A stretch of 41,428 nt of DNA from Spirochaetales bacterium (GCA_016937215.1 JAFGWI010000118.1:1-41428), one strand, 5' to 3'. Counted from the stretch's first letter, positions 1 through 8,989 are shown. The notes: a model not told the origin generated them from the sequence alone. A program made the numbers and translations.

Positions 1-966
1 AGTGGGTTTTCACTGCAAAAAACATTGATTGACTTTACTACATTAACAGCAGATTATGATGTTCCCAATGCTGATACGAAAGAAAATAAGGCCACACTGG
101 TAAATTACTCTTCCCAAGCCGGTGCTCGTTTTACTGATGAGGAAAAAGAGTTAATGGTCACTTCTTTATCTCTCAATAACTGGCGTGTTGAGCTTGCCTC
201 TTCATCTCGAACAGTTGAGAGAATGAAAGACAGCATGACCAAAGAGGCCACCACTACATCCAATGCCAGACAATTTGATGGTGAGGATATGGCAAGTAAG
301 ACTATTCTGGGCATCAGAATTCTTTTTCCTGAATCAGCCTTCAACTCTTATGCCATCATTAAACCACCTTTTGAGATCCAGGCATACCAGGATAAAGAAG
401 AGCTCCAGGCTGATGGTTCATTAGTCGTAGCTGATGAGGAAAAGGGGCGAGGAACCAAATTTGACGGTTTTGGTGTTATCAAGAATGTGGGTGTCATAAA
501 GGAAATCGAATGTATGGCTTATGGCGCCAATTATCCCCATGCCCTTGAAGTTATCCTGATGGATGAAAACTATACCGAGCGTTCATATCATCTCGATTAT
601 TTGAACTATGAAGGCTGGAAACGTTTGACCTGGACTAATCCTAATTACATATCTGAAGTCCGAAATCGTGAAATACAGATGTATCCATTGTATCCACGAA
701 GTGTGCCATACCGAAAGCTCATTGGTTTTGTTATTTATCGCGACGCAGCCAGTATTGGCGGTGATTTTATCACTTACTTAAAGGAAGTAAAAATCACCTA
801 CGATGAAGCCATCCGTGAACAGGATGAACTTCAGATCGATGATGAGTCCATTTGGGGTATTCTTCAAACAAGAAACGAGGCCCGACAATTGGCTGAGTAT
901 AAACGACTCGGTAACCGCCAGGTGCTTGAGTTACTTGAAAAAATGAAGATGCACGAAGAACAATAA
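1..966 (+). CDS. flaA: Flagellar filament outer-layer (sheath) protein FlaA, 5' end cut by window
   Basis: The frame is open from base 1, so the initiator and most of the signal peptide lie outside the window; the TTG at 25 is internal, not a start. About 321 residues are visible, close to the full mature length of spirochaetal FlaA. The family forms the sheath around the FlaB core of periplasmic flagella and is exported by the Sec pathway. Family-like features are the N-terminal 'LIDFTTL' segment, the 'MASKTILGIRILFPES' strand, the 'FEIQAY' segment, a 'FDGFGVIKNVGVIKEI' block and the aromatic 'NYEGWKRLTWTNPNYI' stretch, then a charged helical C-terminus. The beta-rich core resembles a carbohydrate-binding jelly roll, which is inference. 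A strong terminator follows 35 bases after the stop, so this is the last gene of its unit. The assignment is by overall pattern; which FlaA paralogue it is cannot be said. Confidence 0.85.
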   Translation, partial: SGFSLQKTLIDFTTLTADYDVPNADTKENKATLVNYSSQAGARFTDEEKELMVTSLSLNNWRVELASSSRTVERMKDSMTKEATTTSNARQFDGEDMASKTILGIRILFPESAFNSYAIIKPPFEIQAYQDKEELQADGSLVVADEEKGRGTKFDGFGVIKNVGVIKEIECMAYGANYPHALEVILMDENYTERSYHLDYLNYEGWKRLTWTNPNYISEVRNREIQMYPLYPRSVPYRKLIGFVIYRDAASIGGDFITYLKEVKITYDEAIREQDELQIDDESIWGILQTRNEARQLAEYKRLGNRQVLELLEKMKMHEEQ

Positions 967-1000
967 TTTCAGTATAGCGCTTTATTTTAATTTGAATATC

Positions 1001-1036
1001 AAAAAGACAGCATTCATCGGGTGCTGTCTTTTTTTT
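1001..1036 (+). terminator. Rho-independent terminator after flaA
   Basis: Twelve-base arms AAAAAGACAGCA (1001-1012) and TGCTGTCTTTTT (1022-1033) flank a 9-base loop, followed by T to 1036. The A/T ends of the stem also make it usable from the opposite strand, but no reverse-strand gene ends here. Confidence 0.9.
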
Positions 1037-1292
1037 GCTATAATCTAACCTCTTTTTTCGATATAAAGATGATTACGGCAATTTGCTTTAATGGCCTTTT
1101 GAAGAAGAATCTCAAGTAATTGTTTATTTTCAGAAAAATAATGGTTTCTTGTTGATTAGGAGTAAATAGCCGTCAAGACAGTCTCTATCGTTGTTTTAAC
1201 ACAGGTTATATTGCTTATGTTTTTGTAAATTGGCCTAAAGTTTAAATTTTACTGATATTATCAGGCTGGTAAGTGGAAAAAAAGAAAAAAAA

Positions 1293-1365
1293 TAGCGGCG
1301 AAGGGATTTGAACCCCTGACCCAACGGATATGAGCCGTTTGCTCTACCTACTGAGCTACACCGCC
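1293..1365 (-). tRNA. tRNA with CAT anticodon, probably elongator tRNA-Met
   Basis: Read on the reverse strand, the 73-nt molecule folds as a complete cloverleaf. The acceptor is GGCGGTG with CGCCGCT plus discriminator A, the D stem GCTC/GAGC, the anticodon stem AACGG/CCGTT with loop CTCATAT (anticodon CAT), the variable loop GGGTC and the T arm AGGGG-TTCAAAT-CCCTT. CCA is not encoded; a long T run follows directly, which probably serves in termination and 3' processing. The G1-C72-type acceptor pairing argues against the initiator. A CAT tRNA can also be the lysidine-modified tRNA-Ile2. The body looks like elongator Met, but this cannot be settled by eye. It has its own strong promoter. Confidence 0.9.
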
Positions 1366-1385
1366 ATTTTCAAAATGATGTTGGA

Positions 1386-1414
1386 AATATAGCAACTTGC
1401 TAACGCCTTGTCAA
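1386..1414 (-). promoter_or_regulatory. Sigma-70-type promoter of the tRNA gene
   Basis: On the reverse strand: a perfect -35 TTGACA (1414-1409), a 17-base spacer, and a -10 TATATT (1391-1386). The mature tRNA 5' end at 1365 lies about 20 bases downstream of the -10, leaving a short leader for processing. Confidence 0.8.
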
Positions 1415-1664
1415 TACAGGAATTATAATTTTAACAAAAAAATGTGCTAACCCACATTCCGCAGTGAATTTAGGTAATTTCTTAATTTATTTAGAGTTAA
1501 GTTATTGCGATTTTCAAAATCGCCTTTTCTATTTCTCTATAATATAAGAAATTACTATTTTGCGCGGAAAGTGGGTGCTAATATTTAAGGCCCCTGTTTT
1601 TTTGATGTTTAAGCAATAACAAGGCTTTAAATTGATGTAATCGGCTGCTTTATTAAGCGCGTTA

Positions 1665-1692
1665 TTGAATTTTTATTGGAAACAAATATAAT
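1665..1692 (+). promoter_or_regulatory. Promoter of the histidine-kinase-like gene
   Basis: TTGAAT (1665-1670), 16-base spacer, consensus TATAAT (1687-1692). Transcription would begin near 1699, giving a leader of about 40 bases before the ATG at 1740. Confidence 0.6.
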
Positions 1693-1739
1693 ATTTGCAT
1701 AAGCCAATGTTATTTTAATCTATGAATTAAGACGGGACT

Positions 1740-3698
1740 ATGACTTCATTAAAGAAGGCCAAATCGATTCTTAAAATTTTGATTCATCTATTCCTGATCA
1801 GCGGAGCCTTTGTTTTCCTTTTTCTGAATTATAGTCAGAAAACCCATTTGTTTTTTGTTAAGAATCACTTTCCCTGGGTAAACCGTGAAGGGCAAATGGT
1901 TTACGATCCTTTGTATGAGACCAGTTTATCCTCTTTTTTGATTCCAGGTGATATTTTGAAATCAATAAATGGAATTAGAATAATTGACAATTTGGTTCTG
2001 ATAAAAACATTATCTGAAAATCTGCATAATCCCATTATCATAATCCTTTCACGAAACAATAAGCCCCATCGCTTTGAGATAAATCCGACTATCTTGCTCT
2101 TTCAACCACAAATATTCATCTTGTTTTTTCCTCTCATTGCCATGGCCTTTTGGTTTAGCTTTCACAATAAAAGAAAGGGCTTTCAAGTCAGCCTTTTTGC
2201 CCTTCAATTTGTGACAGTTGTCATCTTTTCTCAAAACACTTTTCTGCATGAAATGTATTTTATTCTATTCATACTGGGCAACGCCTATCCTTTATATTTT
2301 CACTTTGAAGCCATTAAATTGATAGAATCGAGTCAAAAAAGGCAATTTCTTAAAATAGCAATTTTTGCTGTTTATAGCCTTGTTATTGTTTTTCAAATAA
2401 CAGCCTATATTTACTTGTTGTTTTACAAAGGCTCTGTTGACTTGCTGAGGATATCTTCTATACTACAATGCATATTGAACCAGTTTGCTTTTCTAGGCTT
2501 TGGAATTTATCTAACCCTAAGCTTAAAAAAGAAATTAAAACAACACAACTTCCATATCATGGAATGGCAGTTTAGCGGTTTTTTTCTTTTTTATGTTCCC
2601 AATCTTTTTTTTGAGGATTTACCTTTCATACTACAGGGGTTTAATCAGAAATTTATTGCCTTGGCCAGTGTTTCCTATCTGTTTTTTACCAGCTTTCTGT
2701 TGTTTTGCATTATAGCGCGTGTGATGTATAAACCCGTTATCTTGCGCCCCATGGAAGATAAATGGCTCTACATATTATTCAATTTGTTTACCTTTTTAGT
2801 GGTTTCCAATATTTTTCCAGATTTCTTCTTCGTTCATAAACTAAGTTTGTCCTTTGAATATACCCGAATGACTCTTGTTCTAAAGTATTTGTTTATTTTT
2901 GCCTCATTTTTTATTCTGAGAAGTTTTTTCCGGTTTTTTCTCAACAGTTTTTTCCCTAACAGAAGAATCTATTCAATTGAGAATGATTTATATATCTATC
3001 GAAAAGCCCATGAGGAATATTACTGGAAACAGCGATTTCATGAACTGGAAAGAAAAATTTATTCTGGCGATCAATCCTTTGGAATCAATCATATCCATGA
3101 ATTTCTTAAAAATTTTAAAGCTCGTGTGGTTCAAATTTTAATGAATTATGACAAAAAGGAAGCAGAAATAGAAAGAGGAGATACACGCAAAAAAGAACTG
3201 CTCGAATTAAACCAATATCTCCAGAATTTGAGCGATCGAACAAAACCGATTATTGATTCGCCAAGCAAAATCGAGTTTAATGCTTTTTTGGCCAAGGTCA
3301 TTGACCAGTTTAAAGAGCATCCTCTCTTCTCGTGTCTTGTGTTTCAGAAGACCTGCGAAGTTTATCTCAGTATTAATCAGGAAGAAATCAGCTTTATTTT
3401 GTATGAATTAATTACAAATGCCTTGGAAGCCCTTGATTCAAAGGATAATTTTGTGAAAATTTCAGTTGAAAAAAAATGGGGGCAAGTTTCTATTGAAATT
3501 TGCGATTCGGGAATAGGTATTTTCCCGAATGAGAAAAATAAACTTTTTTCACCCTTTTTTACCAGCAAGGCGAATCGTCTTGGATTGGGTCTATACTTGT
3601 CGCGTCTTTATGCCGCAAAGAATAATGGCCTCATTATATATGAAAAAAAGGGGAACCATCAAACTTGCTTTCAAGTGCTTCTTTCTCTTATCGATTAA
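1740..3698 (+). CDS. Multi-pass membrane sensor protein with C-terminal histidine-kinase ATPase domain
   Basis: 652 residues. A first membrane segment spans about 12-29. A periplasmic stretch about 55-115 resembles a PDZ fold ('PGDILKSINGIRI'). Roughly eight hydrophobic segments lie between 120 and 410. A charged helical region about 420-510 leads into a GHKL ATPase domain about 540-650. The ATPase motifs are complete: N box 'ELITNALEAL' with N560, G1 'DSGIGI', F box 'FSPFFTSK' and G2 'GLGLYLS'. ATP binding is therefore credible. The phospho-acceptor is less clear: the best candidate is a His in 'INHIHEFLKNF' near residue 458-460, which is not a textbook H box. No cognate response regulator is adjacent; the next gene is an RsbU-type phosphatase, so a partner-switching route is possible but is inference. 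The start is ATG with a weak ribosome site and a good promoter upstream. Confidence 0.75.
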   Translation: MTSLKKAKSILKILIHLFLISGAFVFLFLNYSQKTHLFFVKNHFPWVNREGQMVYDPLYETSLSSFLIPGDILKSINGIRIIDNLVLIKTLSENLHNPIIIILSRNNKPHRFEINPTILLFQPQIFILFFPLIAMAFWFSFHNKRKGFQVSLFALQFVTVVIFSQNTFLHEMYFILFILGNAYPLYFHFEAIKLIESSQKRQFLKIAIFAVYSLVIVFQITAYIYLLFYKGSVDLLRISSILQCILNQFAFLGFGIYLTLSLKKKLKQHNFHIMEWQFSGFFLFYVPNLFFEDLPFILQGFNQKFIALASVSYLFFTSFLLFCIIARVMYKPVILRPMEDKWLYILFNLFTFLVVSNIFPDFFFVHKLSLSFEYTRMTLVLKYLFIFASFFILRSFFRFFLNSFFPNRRIYSIENDLYIYRKAHEEYYWKQRFHELERKIYSGDQSFGINHIHEFLKNFKARVVQILMNYDKKEAEIERGDTRKKELLELNQYLQNLSDRTKPIIDSPSKIEFNAFLAKVIDQFKEHPLFSCLVFQKTCEVYLSINQEEISFILYELITNALEALDSKDNFVKISVEKKWGQVSIEICDSGIGIFPNEKNKLFSPFFTSKANRLGLGLYLSRLYAAKNNGLIIYEKKGNHQTCFQVLLSLID

Positions 3699-3874
3699 TC
3701 ATGTTTTTCAGAAGCATTTCGAATACACACATTCCACGGAAAATGTGTTTTTAGTGTTTTTTTTAAAATTTTTTATTATGTTAATAATAGGTTTTTGTAA
3801 AGAAGGGAGTTTTATAAAAAATTCTCATTTATTTTGTGTACTAAATTGTAGATACTTTATCCTAAAGGGATTTA

Positions 3875-3902
3875 TTGAAAATTATGAAATATCAATTATA
3901 AT
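3875..3902 (+). promoter_or_regulatory. Candidate promoter of the RsbU-type phosphatase gene
   Basis: TTGAAA (3875-3880), 16-base spacer, TATAAT (3897-3902). It lies in the 375-base gap between the two signalling genes. The leader to the ATG at 4074 would be about 165 bases. The rest of the gap is very A+T-rich with no credible gene. Confidence 0.5.
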
Positions 3903-4073
3903 ATCATTGAGGCTTATCCAAAAGTGAAGTTTTACAAGAAATATAAAAATAACGGATAAGTTATCTCAATAATGGATAATAAATTATAAATTTACAGCTG
4001 GTTGTTAATTGCTAATGTCAGAACTTTTGCAACTAGCTCCATTACAGAAAAATTATCATTCAAGGGGTTCTTG

Positions 4074-5693
4074 ATGGACTTGATGTTAAACGACGGCATG
4101 GCTCTTGCTTTTTTAAAGGAATCTTCAACAGGCTTCGTGCTTTTTGATCAGCACTATAATACCTTATTTGTTAATAAGGCCATCGAGAAAATAACCGGCT
4201 TTTCCTCCCAAGAATTAATTAAAGGTGGATTTTTTGATGCCCTTGGAAAAAACGAAAGTTACACGAAATTGGGCAAAGAAAAATTAAAAATCGCCATGGA
4301 AAGGCCTTTTGAGGATTTTGAATTTCACATCACCCATAAAAATTCAAAAAAGGGAATTTTGCATTTATCTGGCTCTTCATTCAATTATAATGAGTTTAGA
4401 TATGCTGTTATCAGCTGTTTTGATGTTACGCTTAAAAAGGAATTTGAAAAGGTCATTGAGTCTACCTATGATAATATAATGCAGTCGACGATTGATCTTG
4501 ACGCGGCTTTAAAACAAATCAAGGAACAGCGACGGGCATTGGAGGATTATAAGCTCAAAATACAGCATGAACTGGAAGTTGCAAAAACCGTACAAAAAGC
4601 GATTATACCCCGGGAATTCATGGATAATGAATTAATCACTGTTTGGGGCACTTCCATTCCCAATATGGAGCTCGGCGGGGATTATTTTGATTTTTTTCTG
4701 CCTGACCCTATGAAGCTGGGAGTGCTCATCGCTGATGTTTCAGGCCACGGGGTCCCTTCAGCCTTGATAACCACGATGGTGAAGGTGCATTTTGAAAAAT
4801 ATGCCAACGATTTAGTTGAAACCGATCAAGTGATTTACCATATCAACAAAGAAGTGACAAAAACCCTTCAGGAAACTGGTTTTTATTTTACAGCCTTTTA
4901 CAGTATAATAGACCTTGATTGTATGACCATTTCAAGTACTTGCGCGGGGCATGATTTTGCCATTTGCATAAATACTGAATCAGGTGAGATTAATCAGCTG
5001 GGAAAAACAGAAATCGGAACCATTATCGGCACCTTTGAGGAAGCGGAGTACGATTCAAGCTCTTTTCAGCTAAAAGAGAATGATATTCTTGTCTATTTCA
5101 CCGATGGAATAACAGAATCCAGGAATAAAGAGGGTAAATTCTATGGTCTTGAGGGTGTGACCAATATTCTGAAGGCCAATAAGGATGAGCACCCAAAAGA
5201 ATTAATACGACTTTTGATTGAAGACATTGACAGGTTTACAGAAGGGGTAGGGGTTAAAGACGACAGAACCGTTGTCATGGTTAAAATCAAAATGGTGCCT
5301 TCTGCTGATAATATAACCGATGAGGATATCAGGGCTTTGGTTGATAGCGCTTTTCGAAATGGACGACAATATGTTAAGGAAAAGCAATATAGAGCTGCTG
5401 TTAATGAATTTCTTAAGGTATTGCGCTTTGATCCCAAATCATCAGGAGCCTATTCTTATTTGGGGCAGGTTTTTAGTTTATTTGGAGATTATAAAAAATC
5501 GGAAGAATATTTCAATAAAGCCATAGAATTGAATGAAAACTATGTTCAAGGTTATTATTTTTTGGGTATAATATTGTATAAGCAAAAAAAATTCCAGCAA
5601 GCCAAAGAAATCTGGTTAAAGCTGAAATCAATTGCTGGTGAATTTAAAAATGTCAATGAATATATTGGCAAATTAGAAAAGATGGGAATTTAA
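4074..5693 (+). CDS. PAS domain-containing PP2C/SpoIIE (RsbU-type) phosphatase with TPR tail
   Basis: 539 residues. The ATG at 4074 is preceded by AAGGGG at 4062-4067 with 6 bases between, so I prefer it to the in-frame TTG at 4002. Order of domains: PAS about 10-120 ('GFVLFDQHYNTLFVNKA', 'ITGFSSQEL'), a coiled-coil linker about 125-180, and a PP2C-type serine phosphatase about 180-400 with the metal-site motifs 'GGDYFDFF', 'ADVSGHG' and 'DDRTVVMV'. Two or three TPRs follow at about 425-530 ('SGAYSYLGQVFSLFGDYKKS'). RsbU-family enzymes dephosphorylate anti-sigma-factor antagonists or other STAS proteins in response to signals sensed by their N-terminal domain; no STAS protein or anti-sigma kinase is visible in this window. 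A terminator follows the stop. Adjacency to the membrane kinase-like gene suggests a shared sensory pathway. Confidence 0.85.
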   Translation: MDLMLNDGMALAFLKESSTGFVLFDQHYNTLFVNKAIEKITGFSSQELIKGGFFDALGKNESYTKLGKEKLKIAMERPFEDFEFHITHKNSKKGILHLSGSSFNYNEFRYAVISCFDVTLKKEFEKVIESTYDNIMQSTIDLDAALKQIKEQRRALEDYKLKIQHELEVAKTVQKAIIPREFMDNELITVWGTSIPNMELGGDYFDFFLPDPMKLGVLIADVSGHGVPSALITTMVKVHFEKYANDLVETDQVIYHINKEVTKTLQETGFYFTAFYSIIDLDCMTISSTCAGHDFAICINTESGEINQLGKTEIGTIIGTFEEAEYDSSSFQLKENDILVYFTDGITESRNKEGKFYGLEGVTNILKANKDEHPKELIRLLIEDIDRFTEGVGVKDDRTVVMVKIKMVPSADNITDEDIRALVDSAFRNGRQYVKEKQYRAAVNEFLKVLRFDPKSSGAYSYLGQVFSLFGDYKKSEEYFNKAIELNENYVQGYYFLGIILYKQKKFQQAKEIWLKLKSIAGEFKNVNEYIGKLEKMGI

Positions 5694-5714
5694 ACTGATA
5701 ATGTGATAGTTTAC

Positions 5715-5734
5715 AAAGACCCTTTTGGGTCTTT
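5715..5734 (+). terminator. Hairpin terminator after the RsbU-type gene
   Basis: AAAGACCC (5715-5722), TTTT loop, GGGTCTTT (5727-5734), followed by TCTCTG. It is short but perfectly paired, 20 bases after the stop; the weak T tail lowers certainty. Confidence 0.65.
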
Positions 5735-5814
5735 CTCTGCTTATTGCGGGGGCTAAAAAACACAGATTATCAACTTTTGTATTTGTATGGCGAATCATCT
5801 TTATTCTTTATAAC

Positions 5815-6007
5815 GCGTTAGGGTTAAAGTCAGCAAGTCAGGTCACAAATTTTCTTTGTGACGCGTCACTGCAACTTGGATGATTTTTTAAAATTAGCGA
5901 AACCACTATTATTTTCGTGATGATTTCACGGCAAAAATGGTTGTAACCGGGTAGCAGTATGATGGAGAAGCCAGCTCTGGTGGAATGAAATGAAACCAGG
6001 CAACGCC
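5815..6007 (-). repeat. Decayed copy of the paired-hairpin GC-rich repeat
   Basis: It starts with GCGTTAGGG (5815-5823) and ends with GGCAACGCC (5999-6007), the same termini in the same order as the better preserved copy at 23126-23276. Between them are a hairpin GTCACAAA/TTTGTGAC (5842-5849/5855-5862) and a weaker one around CGTGA...TCACG near 5922. The interior is A+T-rich and has lost the GGCCCGG-type block seen elsewhere. It fills most of the gap between the RsbU-type gene and miaB. Confidence 0.5.
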
Positions 6008-6042
6008 TAGGGAAGGTGCAGCCAAAATACATCAAAAAAAAA

Positions 6043-7359
6043 ATGATTATGAAAAAAAAATATTATATGGAAACCTATGGCTGTCAGATGAACAAGGCTG
6101 AATCTGAAGCTGTATCAATTGTACTAATTGAATCTGGTTGGGAGCCTGTCGAGGATCCAGCTGAAGCCCATATTATACTATTGAACACCTGTTCGGTAAG
6201 AAAGACCGCTGAAGAGCGAGTATGGGGCCGTCTGGGCGCTTTGAAGGGCTATAAGAAGCGGGATGTCAGAATAGTGCTCATGGGGTGCATGGCCGAGCGT
6301 CTTAAAGACAAGATTTTTGCAAAAGAGCCTTCAGTGGATCTTGTAGTATGCAATTTTGATAAAAAAGAATTGCCACTATTGTTAGAGCGAATTCAGGACC
6401 AAAAACCACATGTTATAAGCAATTCTCATGATCATTACGATTTTCTTTCAATTCATGAAAATTCCGGTTTCAAGGCCTTTATCCCCATTATGCATGGTTG
6501 TAATAATTTTTGCACCTATTGTATTGTGCCTCATGTCAGGGGACGCGAGATTTCAAGGGCACCGGTATCAATACTGAATGAAATAGCCTTGCTTGAGAAA
6601 AGGGGTATCAAAGAAATCACCCTTTTAGGGCAGAATGTTAATTCCTATTGCTATGATGTGAATGGGGTGAATCTGGATTTTACAGGCCTTTTAAAATTGA
6701 TCATTTCAAATATCGGGGGGATTCATTGGGTTCGTTTTTTAACCTCCCATCCCAAGGATTTTCCCAAAGAATTGATTGATATTATTGCTACAAGCCAGCA
6801 TTTGTGCAAGCATATACATTTACCGGTTCAGCACGGTTCAAATCGCATCCTTGAGCAGATGGAGCGAAAATATAGCCGTGAGGATTATTTGGCAATTATT
6901 GAAGCCTTAAAAGCAAAGGTTCCCGGAGTTTCCATTACAACTGATATTTTAATCGGTTTTCCTGGAGAAACTCAGGATGATTTTGACCAAACCCTCGATT
7001 TGATGAAAACAGTAGAATTTGATGATGCCTTTATGTACCGTTATAATCGTATTGAGGGGACGAAAGCCTATGACATGGAGAATCAGCTGGAAGAGAAAGT
7101 GAAGCTTCAACGTTTAAATGAAATCATTCAGATTCAACGCAAAATCGCGGGCAAAAAGAAAAAAAACAAAGTGGGCCGCGTAATGAAAGCACTTATTGAG
7201 GGTATGTCCAAGCACTCAGATAAGGAATTATTGGCACGAAGTGAATTTGATGATATGGTAATTATTCCGGGTGATTCAGCCGATATTGGTAAAATGGTTA
7301 CTCTAAAAATCGGCGGTTTAAAAGGAAATACCCTATTGGGTGAAAAAATTTGTGACTAA
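6043..7359 (+). CDS. miaB: tRNA-2-methylthio-N6-dimethylallyladenosine synthase MiaB
   Basis: 438 residues from the ATG at 6043. The frame extends back to a GTG at 6016, and ATGs at 6049 and 6067 are also possible; none has a convincing ribosome site. MiaB is a radical-SAM methylthiotransferase that converts i6A37 to ms2i6A37 in tRNAs reading UNN codons. An N-terminal UPF0004 domain carries the auxiliary-cluster cysteines ('METYGCQMNKAES', 'LLNTCSVRKTAEERVWG', 'LMGCMAERL'). The radical-SAM motif is C153xxxC157xxC160 ('HGCNNFCTYCIVPHVRGRE'). A C-terminal TRAM-like segment ends the protein ('VKALIEGMSK'-type, about 375-435). The 'RVWGRLG' and 'YNRIEGTKA' signatures point to MiaB rather than RimO or MtaB. 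Length is normal for the family. Confidence 0.95.
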   Translation: MIMKKKYYMETYGCQMNKAESEAVSIVLIESGWEPVEDPAEAHIILLNTCSVRKTAEERVWGRLGALKGYKKRDVRIVLMGCMAERLKDKIFAKEPSVDLVVCNFDKKELPLLLERIQDQKPHVISNSHDHYDFLSIHENSGFKAFIPIMHGCNNFCTYCIVPHVRGREISRAPVSILNEIALLEKRGIKEITLLGQNVNSYCYDVNGVNLDFTGLLKLIISNIGGIHWVRFLTSHPKDFPKELIDIIATSQHLCKHIHLPVQHGSNRILEQMERKYSREDYLAIIEALKAKVPGVSITTDILIGFPGETQDDFDQTLDLMKTVEFDDAFMYRYNRIEGTKAYDMENQLEEKVKLQRLNEIIQIQRKIAGKKKKNKVGRVMKALIEGMSKHSDKELLARSEFDDMVIIPGDSADIGKMVTLKIGGLKGNTLLGEKICD

Positions 7360-7512
7360 TCGGGGAATAGTGGCTTTTTGTTTTTGTGTTATTCTGATTG
7401 GATAGCCATTGGAGACAACTGATTTCAAGGGTGTTTTGTTTTATGATTTGATAAAATTGGCGGATAAAGGGCGTTATTGTGATTTGCCATTGATGAGGAG
7501 GAGGTGATTGTT

Positions 7513-7821
7513 ATGCCTTGGAAATTTATTTTTACCATAATCATATTGGTGCTAGTGGTAATTTTTGCCGGATTTAATGTTCATCCTGTAAGTATCAGTT
7601 TCGGTTTTGCTCAAATAAGTGAAATACCCATGTTTGTGTGTATCTTATCTGCTTTTGCTTTGGGCACTATTATTTCAGTGCCTTTTGTGATGGTATCAAA
7701 AAAGAAAAAACTGAAAAAAGTAAATGATAAAAAAAATCCTGTTAATACTCAACTTTCTCCAGCGACCAGTGAAGAGGAAAAGCAAATTGTTTCAAAGGGT
7801 AAAAAATCCAAACCATCTTGA
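7513..7821 (+). CDS. LapA-domain (DUF1049-like) small inner-membrane protein
   Basis: 102 residues. ATG at 7513 has a strong GAGGAGGAGG (7495-7504) at 8 bases; the GTG at 7504 sits inside that site and is rejected. Two membrane helices (about 5-22 and 38-62) enclose the typical 'AGFNVHPVSISFGF' loop and are followed by a lysine-rich cytoplasmic tail. In proteobacteria, LapA works with LapB in controlling lipopolysaccharide synthesis. Many other bacteria carry only the domain, so the role here is not established. The 3' end overlaps the next gene, implying cotranscription and perhaps translational coupling. Confidence 0.7.
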   Translation: MPWKFIFTIIILVLVVIFAGFNVHPVSISFGFAQISEIPMFVCILSAFALGTIISVPFVMVSKKKKLKKVNDKKNPVNTQLSPATSEEEKQIVSKGKKSKPS

Positions 7822-8989
7822 TTTTATACTTGTTTTCTTTCTGGCATTTATTTCTTCGACTCTTTTTGCGGATTCGTCCTTTTTAACAGAGGCTGAAAAA
7901 TTCGAGAACCAGGGCAAAACAACCAGGGCCTATGAATTGTACAAGGAATGGCTTCAGGATTATTCCCAGGATAAGCTATTTACAGTGCTATTAAAATTTC
8001 AGGATATGGAGACAAATCCCAGGGGCCTCAGATATTATTATGAGACCTATGTTGAGAAACTGAGTGAGCCTTTAGAAAAATCCAGAATATATCATGATTT
8101 GGGACAATTGAATCAATTAATGGGTGATTATGAAAAAGCTGCTACCTGTTTTATGAAAGCCTCGGGCCTGTCAACTGGTGATGATAAATATAAAGAGTTA
8201 TTAATGGCTTTGGGAATATATTATCAGCTTGGATTTTATAGTGAATTGGCAGGGCAATTGGAATCCATCGTGTCCGAGAATGCCGATATTATCACTGGAA
8301 AATTAATTCTGCAGATCAAATTATTTCAGATTCAGGAAGAAAAAACTCAAATTCAGAATCTTATTACAAGATTGCCCCAAAATCTGACTCAATCTAAGTA
8401 TTATCCCCAGTTTTTATTGACCCTTTTCGAGTTTTATTATTTTTCAGATCAAAAAGACCAGGCAAATAAAATTTTAATTGCCCTTAAAAAATATTACTTT
8501 CAATCAGTGGAGTACTTCTTAGCTGAACAGATTTTCAATTCAAAAGAACCTGATAAATATCATTACCATTTAATACCCGCAGATATCTTCAATTCCAAGG
8601 AAATTATTGCCCAACCTGTTGAGGAGAAGGGGCCTCCTGAAGTAAAACAAGATGCTGAAAAAAAGCCTCAAAATAAGAACGCTGAAGTTGATATGGATAA
8701 GGCTGTCAGTCAAGTGTCTGAAAATAATGAAAAAACGGAAGAAAAAAAACAAAACAGCCCGAAGGTCTATGTTCAGGTTGGTTCATATCTGGATAAGGAT
8801 AACGCGATTGAACAATTGGCTGTATTAAAAAAGGCAGGCTTTATGGGCCTGATTGTGGAAAAAAACATTTCCAGTAAAATCTATCATCGCCTGTTGGTTA
8901 CCATCCCTGAAAGCGCTCATGATAAAAAAGCCTTTATTCAGTTACTAAAGGACAAAGGTTTTCAGGGTTTTCTCTATTATGGTGAATGA
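7787..8989 (+). CDS. Exported TPR protein with C-terminal SPOR domain
   Basis: 400 residues from TTG 7787, which has AGAGGA 8 bases upstream and gives a normally placed signal sequence ('FILVFFLAFISSTLFA', about 12-27). The in-frame ATG at 7724 would put 33 residues before the hydrophobic core and lacks a ribosome site. The region about 35-270 is helical and TPR-like ('YELYKEWLQDYSQD', 'LGQLNQLMGDYEKAATCF'). An acidic/lysine-rich linker (about 275-325) precedes a SPOR domain about 327-400 ('VYVQVGSYLDKDNAIEQL'). SPOR domains bind denuded septal peptidoglycan, so a periplasmic cell-wall or division role is likely. The gene overlaps the LapA-like gene, and its stop codon directly abuts the stop of the convergent lipoprotein gene. 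Confidence 0.75.
   Translation: MFQRVKNPNHLDFILVFFLAFISSTLFADSSFLTEAEKFENQGKTTRAYELYKEWLQDYSQDKLFTVLLKFQDMETNPRGLRYYYETYVEKLSEPLEKSRIYHDLGQLNQLMGDYEKAATCFMKASGLSTGDDKYKELLMALGIYYQLGFYSELAGQLESIVSENADIITGKLILQIKLFQIQEEKTQIQNLITRLPQNLTQSKYYPQFLLTLFEFYYFSDQKDQANKILIALKKYYFQSVEYFLAEQIFNSKEPDKYHYHLIPADIFNSKEIIAQPVEEKGPPEVKQDAEKKPQNKNAEVDMDKAVSQVSENNEKTEEKKQNSPKVYVQVGSYLDKDNAIEQLAVLKKAGFMGLIVEKNISSKIYHRLLVTIPESAHDKKAFIQLLKDKGFQGFLYYGE

Larger units (their letters stand above)
1366..1739. other. Intergenic stretch between tRNA and histidine-kinase-like gene
   Basis: About 370 bases with no credible gene. It holds the tRNA promoter at its left end and the kinase promoter at its right end. The middle (1430-1660) is A+T-rich with no structure I could support. 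Confidence 0.6.

Noticed and set aside
3529-3927. 132-codon frame overlapping the kinase-like gene end
   Set aside because: Its first half is out of frame within conserved ATPase motifs; the rest is Phe/Ile-rich from A+T-rich spacer.
4002-4073. TTG start of the RsbU-type gene at 4002
   Set aside because: No ribosome site, whereas ATG 4074 has AAGGGG at ideal spacing directly before the PAS domain.
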